DNA of 5,798 nucleotides from an uncultured Eubacterium sp. (GCA_902475415.1 CABRZK010000166.1:1-5798); one strand, 5' to 3'. Counted from the first letter of the stretch, positions 1 through 5,790 are shown. The notes: generated from the letters alone by a model not told the origin. Numbers and translations are program-made.

Positions 1-647
1 AACACACTCCAGCCCGGATCATCCGGGTGAATTGCCATATTTATATCATATTTGTCGCAAACCGGCATGATTGCTTCCAGAAAATATTTCAGATTCTCAA
101 AAAGCTGATCCTCATCGATTCCTTTATATAATGCAAATAAATCCTTGATTTTTGCCATTCGCTCCGGCTCCCAGCCCGGCATGACTGTTCCATTCATGTC
201 ATCTTTGATCGCATCAAACATTTTCTCCGGGTCCATTTTATCAATTGCATCCTGATTATATGCCATTACCGTAGAACCATCTTCTCTCACACGGTCAAGT
301 TCTGTTCTTGTCCAGTCAAATACCGGCATGAAGTTATAGCAAACCATATGGATATCTGCCTTTCCGAGATTTTCTAATGTCTCTATATATGCCTGGATAT
401 CATGGTCTCTGCCCGCTCCGCCTGTCTTGATCGCATCGCTGACATTGACACTCTCAATTCCTGCCAGATGAAGGCCTGCGTCCTCAACCTCTTTTTTCAT
501 TGCAAGAATTTCATCCAGATTCCACACTTCTCCCGGCATTTTATTATATAATGTAGTAATGATCCCGGTTGCATAGCGTGTCTGTTTTATCTGTTCCAAG
601 GTGACGGTATCATAATCTTTTCCGAACCATCTCATTGTCATTTCCAT
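1..647 (-). CDS. uxuA: D-mannonate dehydratase UxuA, N-terminal part (runs off left edge)
   Basis: Family role: cytoplasmic, Mn2+/Fe2+-dependent dehydration of D-mannonate to 2-keto-3-deoxy-D-gluconate in hexuronate catabolism. Reading the minus strand gives an open frame of 215 complete codons that continues past base 1, so the C-terminal 40% or so of a usual 350-395-residue enzyme is missing. Visible family motifs are MTMRWFG (3-9), GIITTLYNKMPGEVW (28-42), CYNFMPVFDWTRT (103-115) and NMAIHPDDPGW (203-213); His207 in the last is a probable metal ligand, and the remaining ligands lie beyond the edge. The start at 647 is chosen because a GGAG (657-660) sits nine bases upstream and family members begin at this point. 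An in-frame ATG at 660-662 overlaps that site and is less likely. It is the fourth gene of the dctPQM-uxuA operon, separated from dctM by 82 bases with a hairpin. Identification is firm from motifs; no alignment was run. Confidence 0.93.
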   Translation of the reverse strand, partial: MEMTMRWFGKDYDTVTLEQIKQTRYATGIITTLYNKMPGEVWNLDEILAMKKEVEDAGLHLAGIESVNVSDAIKTGGAGRDHDIQAYIETLENLGKADIHMVCYNFMPVFDWTRTELDRVREDGSTVMAYNQDAIDKMDPEKMFDAIKDDMNGTVMPGWEPERMAKIKDLFALYKGIDEDQLFENLKYFLEAIMPVCDKYDINMAIHPDDPGWSV

Positions 648-688
648 TTTTCTGATCTCCATTTCTATCTGTTATATTCAAAGACAAC

Positions 689-720
689 TGCGAAGTTTTA
701 ACCCGAATCAAAACTCCGCA
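689..720 (-). other. Intercistronic hairpin between dctM and uxuA
   Basis: In the minus-strand transcript, 720-710 pairs with 699-689 over 11 positions, including one G-U pair. The stem can extend inward by two or three weaker pairs towards a four-base loop. The bases after the stem (GUUGUCUUUG) are only moderately U-rich, so it is a poor intrinsic terminator. It may instead be a processing or stability element, or a leaky attenuator, that sets uxuA levels relative to the transporter. The structure is seen in the sequence; the function is inferred. Confidence 0.5.
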
Positions 721-729
721 ATCACTGAT

Positions 730-2010
730 TTATCCGAGGAAAAAGTTCATCGGAGCCGTCACAAGAGACGGGAATAAAACCATAAGCAGTAATATCACTA
801 CCTCAGCCAGAAGGAACGGCCATATCGATTTTACCATTCTCTCCATGTTGATTTTTCCTGCGCCACAGGCAACATTTAATACTGTTCCTACCGGTGGTGT
901 AAGTAAACCTAAAACCGTCATTAAAATAAATACCACTCCAAAATATGCAACATCGATTCCGGCTGCTTTCACTGCCGGCAGTAATACAGGTGTCAGGATC
1001 ATAATGGTAGGCGTTACATCCATGGAGGTTCCAACCAAAAGCACGATCAGACAGATAATTAACATTAATGCCGTTGGATGCTCGATAAACGGTGCCAGAA
1101 TACCTGTGACGATAGATGGAACATTTGCAACTGTCATCATCCAGGACGACACCATGGCTGCCGCTGCAAGAAACATGATCACCGATGAAGACTTTGCTGC
1201 TGAAACCAGACATTCCATCAGCATACTGATTTTTAATTCTTTGTATACAAAAAGTCCGATCACTAATGCATATACCGCTGCGATAACTCCAGCCTCTGTC
1301 GGTGTAAATTTACCACTGCGCAGTCCAACAAGAATAAACACCGGAAGAATCAATGCCCAAAGTCCGTCAAGCAATGCTTTTGCAACCTGTTTTGCAGACT
1401 GTCTCTCCGCTTTTGCGAGGTTGTCTTTTTTCGCGATAAAGAACCATAATACACACAAAGCACCTGATAAATATACAGCCGGTGCAATACCGCCCATAAA
1501 TAATTTTGTAACGGAAACACCTGCCTGCACGCCAAAGATAATCATTGGTACAGACGGTGGCATGATCGGCGATAAAATATTTCCTGCTGCGATCAGTCCG
1601 GTACAGGTATCACGCTTATAACCGGCACGTACCATCATAGGAATGAGGATCGCTCCAAGGAATGCAGTGGAAGCAACGGCTGATCCGATCATACTTGCAA
1701 ATAAGAGAATTGCCATGATTGCAACATAGCCCAGTCCGCCGCGGACATGTCCGATAATCGCATTCGCTGCATTTACAATACGCTTTGTAATACCGCCGCG
1801 GTTCATAAATTCACCTGCCATGATAAAAAACGGAACTGCCATCATGGAAAAGGAATCTGCACCAGAAAATAAATTCTGCGATAAAATCTGGGCATTAAAG
1901 CCATTCAGATATAACATCATACAAACACCACTGAATAAAAGTGCGAAGCAGATTGGAAGTCCAACCAGCATACCACCGATCAGGGCAGCTAAAAATATTA
2001 CTAATGTCAT
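730..2010 (-). CDS. dctM: TRAP transporter large permease, DctM family
   Basis: This is the large integral-membrane subunit of a tripartite ATP-independent periplasmic-type transporter, which carries an organic acid across the membrane using a sodium gradient. The 426 residues are the usual length and almost entirely hydrophobic, with many membrane helices. Family signatures are MAVPFFIMAGEFMNRGG near the N-terminus, ASMIGSAVASTAFLGAILIP, the GNILSPIMPPSVPMIIFG hairpin, the conserved GKFTPTEAG segment in mid-protein, and a second hairpin half with GTSMDVTPTIMILTPVLLP and GLLTPPVGTVLNV. The two similar halves are typical of the elevator-type scaffold. The start has a GGGAGG (2019-2024) eight bases upstream, inside the end of dctQ; only one base separates it from the dctQ stop, so translational coupling is likely. 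Substrate cannot be read from this subunit; the uxuA neighbour suggests a sugar acid. Confidence 0.96.
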   Translation of the reverse strand: MTLVIFLAALIGGMLVGLPICFALLFSGVCMMLYLNGFNAQILSQNLFSGADSFSMMAVPFFIMAGEFMNRGGITKRIVNAANAIIGHVRGGLGYVAIMAILLFASMIGSAVASTAFLGAILIPMMVRAGYKRDTCTGLIAAGNILSPIMPPSVPMIIFGVQAGVSVTKLFMGGIAPAVYLSGALCVLWFFIAKKDNLAKAERQSAKQVAKALLDGLWALILPVFILVGLRSGKFTPTEAGVIAAVYALVIGLFVYKELKISMLMECLVSAAKSSSVIMFLAAAAMVSSWMMTVANVPSIVTGILAPFIEHPTALMLIICLIVLLVGTSMDVTPTIMILTPVLLPAVKAAGIDVAYFGVVFILMTVLGLLTPPVGTVLNVACGAGKINMERMVKSIWPFLLAEVVILLLMVLFPSLVTAPMNFFLG

Positions 2011-2011
2011 G

Positions 2012-2605
2012 TTATTTTCCTCCCTCTTCTCTCAGTCTTCTTGCATATTCTTCATCCGAAAGATTCTCTGCACCATCTTTTGCCTCTGCAGCGATCTCAT
2101 CATCATCCGAAGTGCTCATCGTAACAATCTCTGATATTTCAGATGGATTTTTCAGCGCATGGACGATGTTTATCACCGCCATGATCGCAATTGCCACGCC
2201 TGTGATGATTCCAGCAAAATATAATACAGAATATGGGATTCCGAGTGCTGCTGTTCTTGAGGCGGTATTCTGTGCCACCATTTTTTCAGAACCCCACACT
2301 AAAATAATCATTAAGATCGCAATAATTGTCTGGGAAACAATATACATTACCATCTGCACCTGCGGCTTCATTCTGCTGATGAGTGTATCCACTCCCAGAT
2401 GTGCATTAGCACGCATTGCACTGATTGCTCCGATATAGGTAACGTATACAAAAAGGTATCTTGCCAGTTCTTCTGACCATGTCAGCCCGGCATTAAAAAA
2501 GGTTCGAAGTACAACATTTAAAAATACAAAGAACACCATTAAGCCGGTAAGAATACCTGTAAAATAATCAATACCTTTAAATAGCTTATCTACTAATTTG
2601 TTCAT
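2012..2605 (-). CDS. dctQ: TRAP transporter small permease, DctQ family
   Basis: This is the small membrane subunit that pairs with DctM and helps dock the binding protein. The first 150 or so residues contain four likely membrane helices (about 15-35, 48-64, 86-105 and 126-150) with the family signature TWSEELARYLFVY at 42-54 (Trp43, Glu45, Glu46, Arg49). It ends in an unusually long, acidic cytoplasmic-type tail (about 153-197) with a DDDE run and a final EEYARRLREEGG stretch; many DctQ proteins stop close to the fourth helix. The start is supported by AAGGAG at 2615-2620, nine bases upstream, which overlaps the dctP stop codon. The gap to dctP is 13 bases and to dctM one base, so the three genes are co-transcribed. 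Confidence 0.94.
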   Translation of the reverse strand: MNKLVDKLFKGIDYFTGILTGLMVFFVFLNVVLRTFFNAGLTWSEELARYLFVYVTYIGAISAMRANAHLGVDTLISRMKPQVQMVMYIVSQTIIAILMIILVWGSEKMVAQNTASRTAALGIPYSVLYFAGIITGVAIAIMAVINIVHALKNPSEISEIVTMSTSDDDEIAAEAKDGAENLSDEEYARRLREEGGK

Positions 2606-2618
2606 AGTCTGCTTCTCC

Positions 2619-3647
2619 TTACTCTACTTTAATGTCATCTACCATTTTTCTGACATCATCTACCCAGTCATACTGTGCATTCAGATAATCGTAAACCGGC
2701 TGTATTTTCTCTTTCATCACTTCTCTGTCCTCATCGGAAAGTTCTGTAACGACCAGTCCATTATCTTTCATAAACTGCTTATCATCTGAAAGCTGCTCCT
2801 CATATAAATCCCATGCGTAATCTGACGCTGCCTGTGAAGCCTCTTCAAATGCTTTCTGATCCTCTTCACTCAAGCTGTTCCAGAACTCCTCCCCTGCAAA
2901 TAATTCCAAAGATGAAATGATATGATTTGTGTCATAAACATAATCCTGAACTTCGTACCAGCCTTCTGTCTTTACCGTAGCAAGCGGATTATCCTGTCCA
3001 TCTGCCACTCCCTGCTCCAATGCAGTAAACACTTCACCCATATCCATGATAACAACGTTGGCTCCAAGACTTTCGGCAAGTTTCACATGAATTGGATTAT
3101 TTGGCATTCTGAGCTTCTGTCCGTTGAAATCATCAAGGCTTTCCAGCTTCTTATTAGATGTAAACTCTCTGGCTCCGTTCGGATACCAGGAAAGCAGCTT
3201 CAATGGCTGTGTACTCTCAAGGTCTTCTGCAATATATTCCCCAAGTTCTCCCTGATAGCACACTCTTGCGTGTTCTACGCTGTCAAACAGGAATGGGAAA
3301 TCCGGGATAGACATTTTCGGTGTTTCAGACCACATGGTTGTTCCGACTACGCACATTTCCACGATTCCACTTTTCGTATAGTCATATGTTACCTTTTCGC
3401 TTCCAAGTACACCGGAATTATAAATCTGGATATCATAACGTCCATCGGTCGCCTCTTCCACCATCGGTTTGAACACATCTGCCAATGCCTGTGCGGCTGG
3501 TGTCTGATCTGATACACAGACCGCAATTTTTACTAATTTACCTCCACTGTTTTCACCGGTCGCTGAGCAGCCTGTAAAAAGTCCTGTCATCATTGAACCG
3601 ATCAGTAATGCACTTGCGCCTCTTTTAATCGCCTTTGCAAGTCCCAT
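2619..3647 (-). CDS. dctP: TRAP transporter substrate-binding lipoprotein, DctP family
   Basis: This is an extracytoplasmic solute-binding protein that captures the substrate and delivers it to DctQM. The chosen start gives 342 residues: a charged N-terminus (AKAIKRG), a hydrophobic stretch 11-23, and a lipobox-like FTGC with Cys27 as the lipid-modified residue, as expected for a Gram-positive anchored protein. Family features follow: IYNSGVLGSEK (75-85), a PDFPFLFDS segment (115-123), NGARE with Arg160, KLRMPNNP with Arg180 (the conserved arginine that normally binds the substrate carboxylate), and GVADGQDNPLATV (213-225) with Asn220. An ATG 75 bases further upstream (3722) is in frame but is rejected: it has no ribosome binding site and would put the promoter and operator inside the gene, whereas the ATG at 3647 follows a perfect AGGAGG (3657-3662) by nine bases. 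The acidic ligand is probably a uronate or aldonate, inferred from uxuA in the operon. Confidence 0.95.
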   Translation of the reverse strand: MGLAKAIKRGASALLIGSMMTGLFTGCSATGENSGGKLVKIAVCVSDQTPAAQALADVFKPMVEEATDGRYDIQIYNSGVLGSEKVTYDYTKSGIVEMCVVGTTMWSETPKMSIPDFPFLFDSVEHARVCYQGELGEYIAEDLESTQPLKLLSWYPNGAREFTSNKKLESLDDFNGQKLRMPNNPIHVKLAESLGANVVIMDMGEVFTALEQGVADGQDNPLATVKTEGWYEVQDYVYDTNHIISSLELFAGEEFWNSLSEEDQKAFEEASQAASDYAWDLYEEQLSDDKQFMKDNGLVVTELSDEDREVMKEKIQPVYDYLNAQYDWVDDVRKMVDDIKVE

Positions 3648-3656
3648 AATCACTTT

Positions 3657-3662
3657 CCTCCT
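3657..3662 (-). promoter_or_regulatory. Ribosome binding site that fixes the dctP start
   Basis: A consensus AGGAGG on the minus strand lies nine bases before the ATG at 3647. It decides this start over the longer in-frame ATG at 3722, which has none. Confidence 0.9.
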
Positions 3663-3675
3663 AAATGAAATGTTT

Positions 3676-3691
3676 GTAAGTTGTTTCTGGC
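3676..3691 (+). repeat. Leader direct repeat, copy 1 (in dctP leader)
   Basis: GTAAGTTGTTTCTGGC shares its first 11 bases exactly, and a trailing TGGC, with 3851-3867 on the same strand. It falls in the dctP 5' leader, where the RNA carries its complement. Confidence 0.6.
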
Positions 3692-3702
3692 GTTTTGTTT
3701 GT

Positions 3703-3712
3703 ATGCTAGTAT
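3703..3712. promoter_or_regulatory. Operator palindrome, dctP copy (one mismatch)
   Basis: ATGCTAGTAT differs in one base from the perfect palindrome found before the dehydrogenase and regulator genes. On the minus strand it starts with the last two bases of the dctP -10 hexamer and covers the predicted transcription start. It is the probable binding site of the local GntR/FCD regulator; the binding is inferred. Confidence 0.68.
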
Positions 3713-3739
3713 GGTAGTTCATTTGCTTATTTTTTTCAA
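3711..3739 (-). promoter_or_regulatory. Promoter of the dctPQM-uxuA operon
   Basis: Reading the minus strand: -35 TTGAAA (3739-3734), a 17-base spacer, and -10 TACCAT (3716-3711). The predicted start is near 3704, giving a leader of about 57 bases. The -10 is imperfect but its geometry relative to the operator matches that of the two other promoters in the window, which supports the call. Confidence 0.62.
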
Positions 3740-3759
3740 TATGTATATTTCAACATATT
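3738..3759. repeat. Inverted repeat upstream of the dctP -35
   Basis: AATATGT (3738-3744) and ACATATT (3753-3759) form 7-bp arms around 8 bases, abutting the dctP -35. It could be an activator or second-repressor site, or chance in very A/T-rich DNA. Confidence 0.3.
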
Positions 3760-3772
3760 ATCATCCTGTTTT

Positions 3773-3789
3773 TTATGCATATTGCATAA
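3773..3789. repeat. 17-bp palindrome midway between the divergent promoters
   Basis: TTATGCA-TAT-TGCATAA is a perfect 7-3-7 palindrome lying about 60-85 bases upstream of both predicted starts. This is a position suited to a shared activator. It does not resemble the ATACTAGTAT operator or a catabolite (cre) site; no binding protein can be named. Confidence 0.4.
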
Positions 3790-3814
3790 TATTACTTTGT
3801 TTTTTTCTTTTTTA

Positions 3815-3842
3815 TTGACTTCTTTTTTCTTTTATGTAGAAT
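3815..3842 (+). promoter_or_regulatory. Promoter of the zinc dehydrogenase gene
   Basis: -35 TTGACT (3815-3820), a 16-base spacer, and -10 TAGAAT (3837-3842); predicted start near 3849 with a 68-base leader. A run of T-rich DNA just upstream (about 3796-3813) could act as an UP element. The operator at 3841-3850 overlaps the end of the -10. Confidence 0.7.
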
Positions 3843-3850
3843 ACTAGTAT
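3841..3850. promoter_or_regulatory. Operator palindrome, dehydrogenase copy (perfect)
   Basis: ATACTAGTAT is a perfect 10-bp palindrome. It begins at the last two bases of the -10 hexamer and covers roughly -8 to +2, a classic repression position. It is identical to the copy upstream of the regulator gene. Confidence 0.74.
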
Positions 3851-3867
3851 GTAAGTTGTTTTGTGGC
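3851..3867 (+). repeat. Leader direct repeat, copy 2 (in dehydrogenase leader)
   Basis: GTAAGTTGTTTTGTGGC directly follows the operator and matches copy 1 at 3676-3691. In the dehydrogenase transcript it lies at about +3 to +19. Confidence 0.6.
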
Positions 3868-3916
3868 ATTCCTAAATAATCAATCATCTATTTCAAATTA
3901 AGATAAGGAGACTATT

Positions 3917-4939
3917 ATGAAAGCCGTACAAATTGTAAAACCAAATCAATTAGAAGTAATTGACATTGAAAAACCAGTTATTGATCCTAAAAATAATGTA
4001 TTAGTAAAAATGACCGCTGCGGGAATCTGCGGATCTGATGTTGGAATTTATCATGGCACCAATGCTGCAGCTACTTATCCGCGTATTATCGGACACGAAA
4101 TGGTTGGTGTCGTTGCAGAGGTTGGAGATAATGTTTCTTCTTTAAAAATAGGCGACCGCATTATCATCAATCAGGTAACAAGTTGTGGTCACTGCTACCC
4201 ATGTTCCAAAAACCGTGGAAATGTATGTGACAACCTCAAAGTAAGAGGCGTACATATTGATGGTGGCTACCGCGAATATATCGCAGTTCCAGAATCTGAC
4301 TGCTATCTTCTTCCAGATTCACTCTCCGATCAGGATGCCGTTATGATCGAGCCGACTACCATCGCTATCCAGTCCTGCACCCGTGCTGAACTTGAAAAAG
4401 ACGACATGCTTCTTATTTATGGTGCTGGCGCACTTGGAAGCTCAATTTTAAAAATTGCACATACAATCTGCGACCATATCATTGTAGCAGATATTATGGA
4501 TGACAAACTCGCAGAAGCCAGAGAACACGGCGCACAGTTTACGATCAATGCCGCAACTGAAGATTTTCAGGCGAAGGTGTTAGAATACACACACGGCAGA
4601 GGCGCCACCGTCTCTATCGATGCCGCATGCGTGAAAAATTCCCTCTTATTACTGCTTCAGGCTACCGGTAATGCCGGACGTGTTATTACTATGGGATTTT
4701 CCACCGCTCCGACCGAAGTAAACCAGTTCCTGATCACTTCCAAAGAGCTGGATGTGAGAGGTTCCCGCCTCCAAAATAAAATGTTCGGAAAAGCAATTGA
4801 TATGATTAAGGAAGGTACTCTTGACCTGAACAATTCTATTTCGCATACATTTCCGCTTACAAAAGCGCAGGAAGCTTTTGATTTTGTTGACAGCAGAGAT
4901 CCTTCCATCCGCAAAATTGTTTTTACTTTTGATTTTTAA
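3917..4939 (+). CDS. rspB: RspB-like zinc-dependent alcohol/polyol dehydrogenase
   Basis: This is a cytoplasmic medium-chain dehydrogenase, 340 residues, the usual length. Catalytic zinc ligands are visible as Cys38 (GICGSD), His60-Glu61 (GHE) and probably Glu145 (MIEPT). The structural zinc lobe has Cys90, Cys93, Cys96 and Cys104. The cofactor motif is GAGALG (169-174), and Asp192 after the second strand points to NAD rather than NADP. From memory it resembles E. coli RspB closely: the MK-start with KPNQL, SCGHCYPC, GVH-DGG, DAAC and the MGFS segment. RspB sits beside a mannonate-dehydratase-family gene in E. coli, so oxidation of D-mannonate (or reduction of D-fructuronate) is a reasonable guess here next to uxuA; L-galactonate, L-gulonate or idonate are alternatives. 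AAGGAG (3905-3910) lies six bases before the start. It is transcribed divergently from the transporter and followed after 67 bases by the regulator. The family is sure, the substrate is not. Confidence 0.92.
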   Translation: MKAVQIVKPNQLEVIDIEKPVIDPKNNVLVKMTAAGICGSDVGIYHGTNAAATYPRIIGHEMVGVVAEVGDNVSSLKIGDRIIINQVTSCGHCYPCSKNRGNVCDNLKVRGVHIDGGYREYIAVPESDCYLLPDSLSDQDAVMIEPTTIAIQSCTRAELEKDDMLLIYGAGALGSSILKIAHTICDHIIVADIMDDKLAEAREHGAQFTINAATEDFQAKVLEYTHGRGATVSIDAACVKNSLLLLLQATGNAGRVITMGFSTAPTEVNQFLITSKELDVRGSRLQNKMFGKAIDMIKEGTLDLNNSISHTFPLTKAQEAFDFVDSRDPSIRKIVFTFDF

Positions 4940-4964
4940 AAATTATCTGGCAAAAGTTTTTATT

Positions 4965-4973
4965 TGATAGTAT
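4965..4973 (+). promoter_or_regulatory. Extended -10 promoter of the regulator gene
   Basis: TG-A-TAGTAT gives an extended -10 (TG at 4965-4966, hexamer 4968-4973). No good -35 is present; CTGGCA at 4947-4952 is the best and is two bases too close. The predicted start near 4980 leaves a leader of about 27 bases. There is no terminator after the preceding gene, so read-through may also supply expression. Confidence 0.55.
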
Positions 4974-4982
4974 ACTAGTATA
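4971..4982. promoter_or_regulatory. Operator palindrome, regulator copy (12-bp perfect)
   Basis: TATACTAGTATA is a perfect 12-bp palindrome containing the same ATACTAGTAT core. The core again begins at the last two bases of the -10 hexamer, which suggests autorepression by the downstream FCD regulator. Confidence 0.74.
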
Positions 4983-5006
4983 TTATTAAGGAAATGGGGA
5001 GAAAAA

Positions 5007-5687
5007 ATGGTCATTCTTCAAAAGGAACGCTCTGAAAATTCCAGATCCTATGCTGTCAGAGTGCTCTTATATAACATCATTCATCTGGAATTGCAGCCCG
5101 GAACCGCTGTCAGTGAAAATGAGCTTTCCACCACACTGTCCTTGTCAAGGACACCGGTCCGCGAAGCTTTAATTGAATTAAACCGCATCGGTCTGGTTGA
5201 AATCCTGCCACAGCGCGGCAGCTATATTTCCAAAATTGATTACAATATCGTAGAAGAATCGCGTTTTTTACGGCTTGTAACGGAAAATGCAATTTTAAAG
5301 CTTCTGTGTGATAAGATTGCAGATGCTGATATGGACGCCCTTGATTATAATATAAAAAAGCAGCAGCGCAGCCTCGAACAGAAGGATCGAGAGACTTTTC
5401 TGGAATTAGACAATGAATTTCATGAGCTGTTGTTCCGCGCTGCAGATAAAATGTGGTCTTACCATATTATCAAGGAACAAATGGTTCACTTTGACCGTCT
5501 CCGCTCCCTTTCCACAAAATCAAAGCAACACGATTATGTATTAAAAGACCACGAAGATATTTTGTATGCAATCAGACGACATGATAGTGAAATGGCAGAA
5601 ATGCTTATGACCCGGCATTTAACCCGGCATTTATCGGAGAAAAAAGAATTGCTAACAATGTATCCTGATTATTTCACAAATAATTAA
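5007..5687 (+). CDS. GntR-family transcriptional regulator, FCD (FadR) subfamily, RspR/UxuR-like
   Basis: This is a 226-residue DNA-binding regulator, normal for the subfamily. A winged helix-turn-helix occupies about 14-78, with recognition helix SRTPVREALIEL (47-58) and wing PQRGSYISKI (68-77). The C-terminal all-helical FCD ligand domain spans about 84-215, and its expected metal ligands are present: Asp135, His139 (LDNEFH), His182 (KDHEDIL) and a histidine at 204 or 208. That last site is duplicated: codons 202-209 read TRHLTRHL from a perfect 12-bp tandem repeat. Wording such as PQRGSY and DRLRSLS recalls E. coli RspR, which fits the RspB-like neighbour. The start has GGGGAG (4996-5001) five bases upstream. 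It probably represses its own promoter, the dehydrogenase and the transporter operon through the three ATACTAGTAT sites, with release by a sugar-acid intermediate; this is inferred from placement. Confidence 0.93.
   Translation: MVILQKERSENSRSYAVRVLLYNIIHLELQPGTAVSENELSTTLSLSRTPVREALIELNRIGLVEILPQRGSYISKIDYNIVEESRFLRLVTENAILKLLCDKIADADMDALDYNIKKQQRSLEQKDRETFLELDNEFHELLFRAADKMWSYHIIKEQMVHFDRLRSLSTKSKQHDYVLKDHEDILYAIRRHDSEMAEMLMTRHLTRHLSEKKELLTMYPDYFTNN
5610..5633 (+). repeat. Codon-aligned 12-bp tandem duplication in the regulator gene
   Basis: ACCCGGCATTTA occurs twice back to back (5610-5621 and 5622-5633) with no mismatch, each unit coding Thr-Arg-His-Leu. The identity at third positions argues for a recent duplication. 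Confidence 0.85.
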
Positions 5688-5717
5688 GACTGCCGATCAT
5701 ATAACCGGCAACTTTTG

Positions 5718-5750
5718 AAAAGACTGTCCAGAAATTGGCAGTCTTTTTCT
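5718..5750 (+). terminator. Intrinsic terminator after the regulator gene
   Basis: AAGACTGTC-type arm (5718-5728) pairs with GGCAGTCTT (5737-5747) around an eight-base loop, with one G-U pair, and runs into a T tract (5744-5748). The same 3' arm could instead pair with AAGACTGCC at the stop codon (5686-5694), but with a much longer loop; that upstream copy can also form a small local hairpin (TGCCG/CGGCA, 5691-5710). Confidence 0.82.
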
Positions 5751-5755
5751 CTTGT

Positions 5756-5790
5756 TAATTTCCCGTTTTTAGGGAAATTATGTTTTTATT
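5756..5790 (+). terminator. Second, tandem intrinsic terminator
   Basis: TAATTTCCC (5756-5764) and GGGAAATTA (5772-5780) form a perfect 9-bp stem with a seven-base loop, followed by TGTTTTTATTT. It backs up the terminator just upstream. The T tract lies only on the plus-strand side, so it serves the regulator transcript. Confidence 0.75.

Noticed and set aside
648..688. Possible internal promoter for uxuA
   Set aside because: A TATAAC is present on the minus strand but no -35-like sequence lies at a suitable distance, so co-transcription with dctM is preferred.
845..1621. Plus-strand open frame of 258 codons opposite dctM
   Set aside because: It lies wholly antisense to a clear membrane permease gene, has no ribosome binding site before its ATG, and its product shows no family features. 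Long antisense frames are common opposite hydrophobic coding sequence.
1941..2438. Plus-strand open frames opposite the dctQ/dctM junction
   Set aside because: They are antisense shadows of two tightly coupled real genes, with no start signals.
2922..3512. Plus-strand open frame of 196 codons opposite dctP
   Set aside because: It is fully antisense to a well-supported binding-protein gene, with a cysteine- and histidine-rich product that resembles no family and no ribosome binding site.
3648..3722. N-terminal extension of dctP to an upstream ATG at 3722
   Set aside because: It lacks a ribosome binding site, would bury the lipoprotein signal peptide 25 residues in, and would overlap the predicted promoter and operator. 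The ATG at 3647 has an ideal AGGAGG.
3648..3916. Catabolite-repression (cre) site in the divergent region
   Set aside because: No stretch fits the TGNAANCGNTNNCA pattern; the nearby palindromes lack the central CG.
4940..4964. Possible terminator between the dehydrogenase and regulator genes
   Set aside because: Only weak A/T pairing is possible and there is no G/C stem followed by a T tract, so read-through into the regulator gene is plausible.
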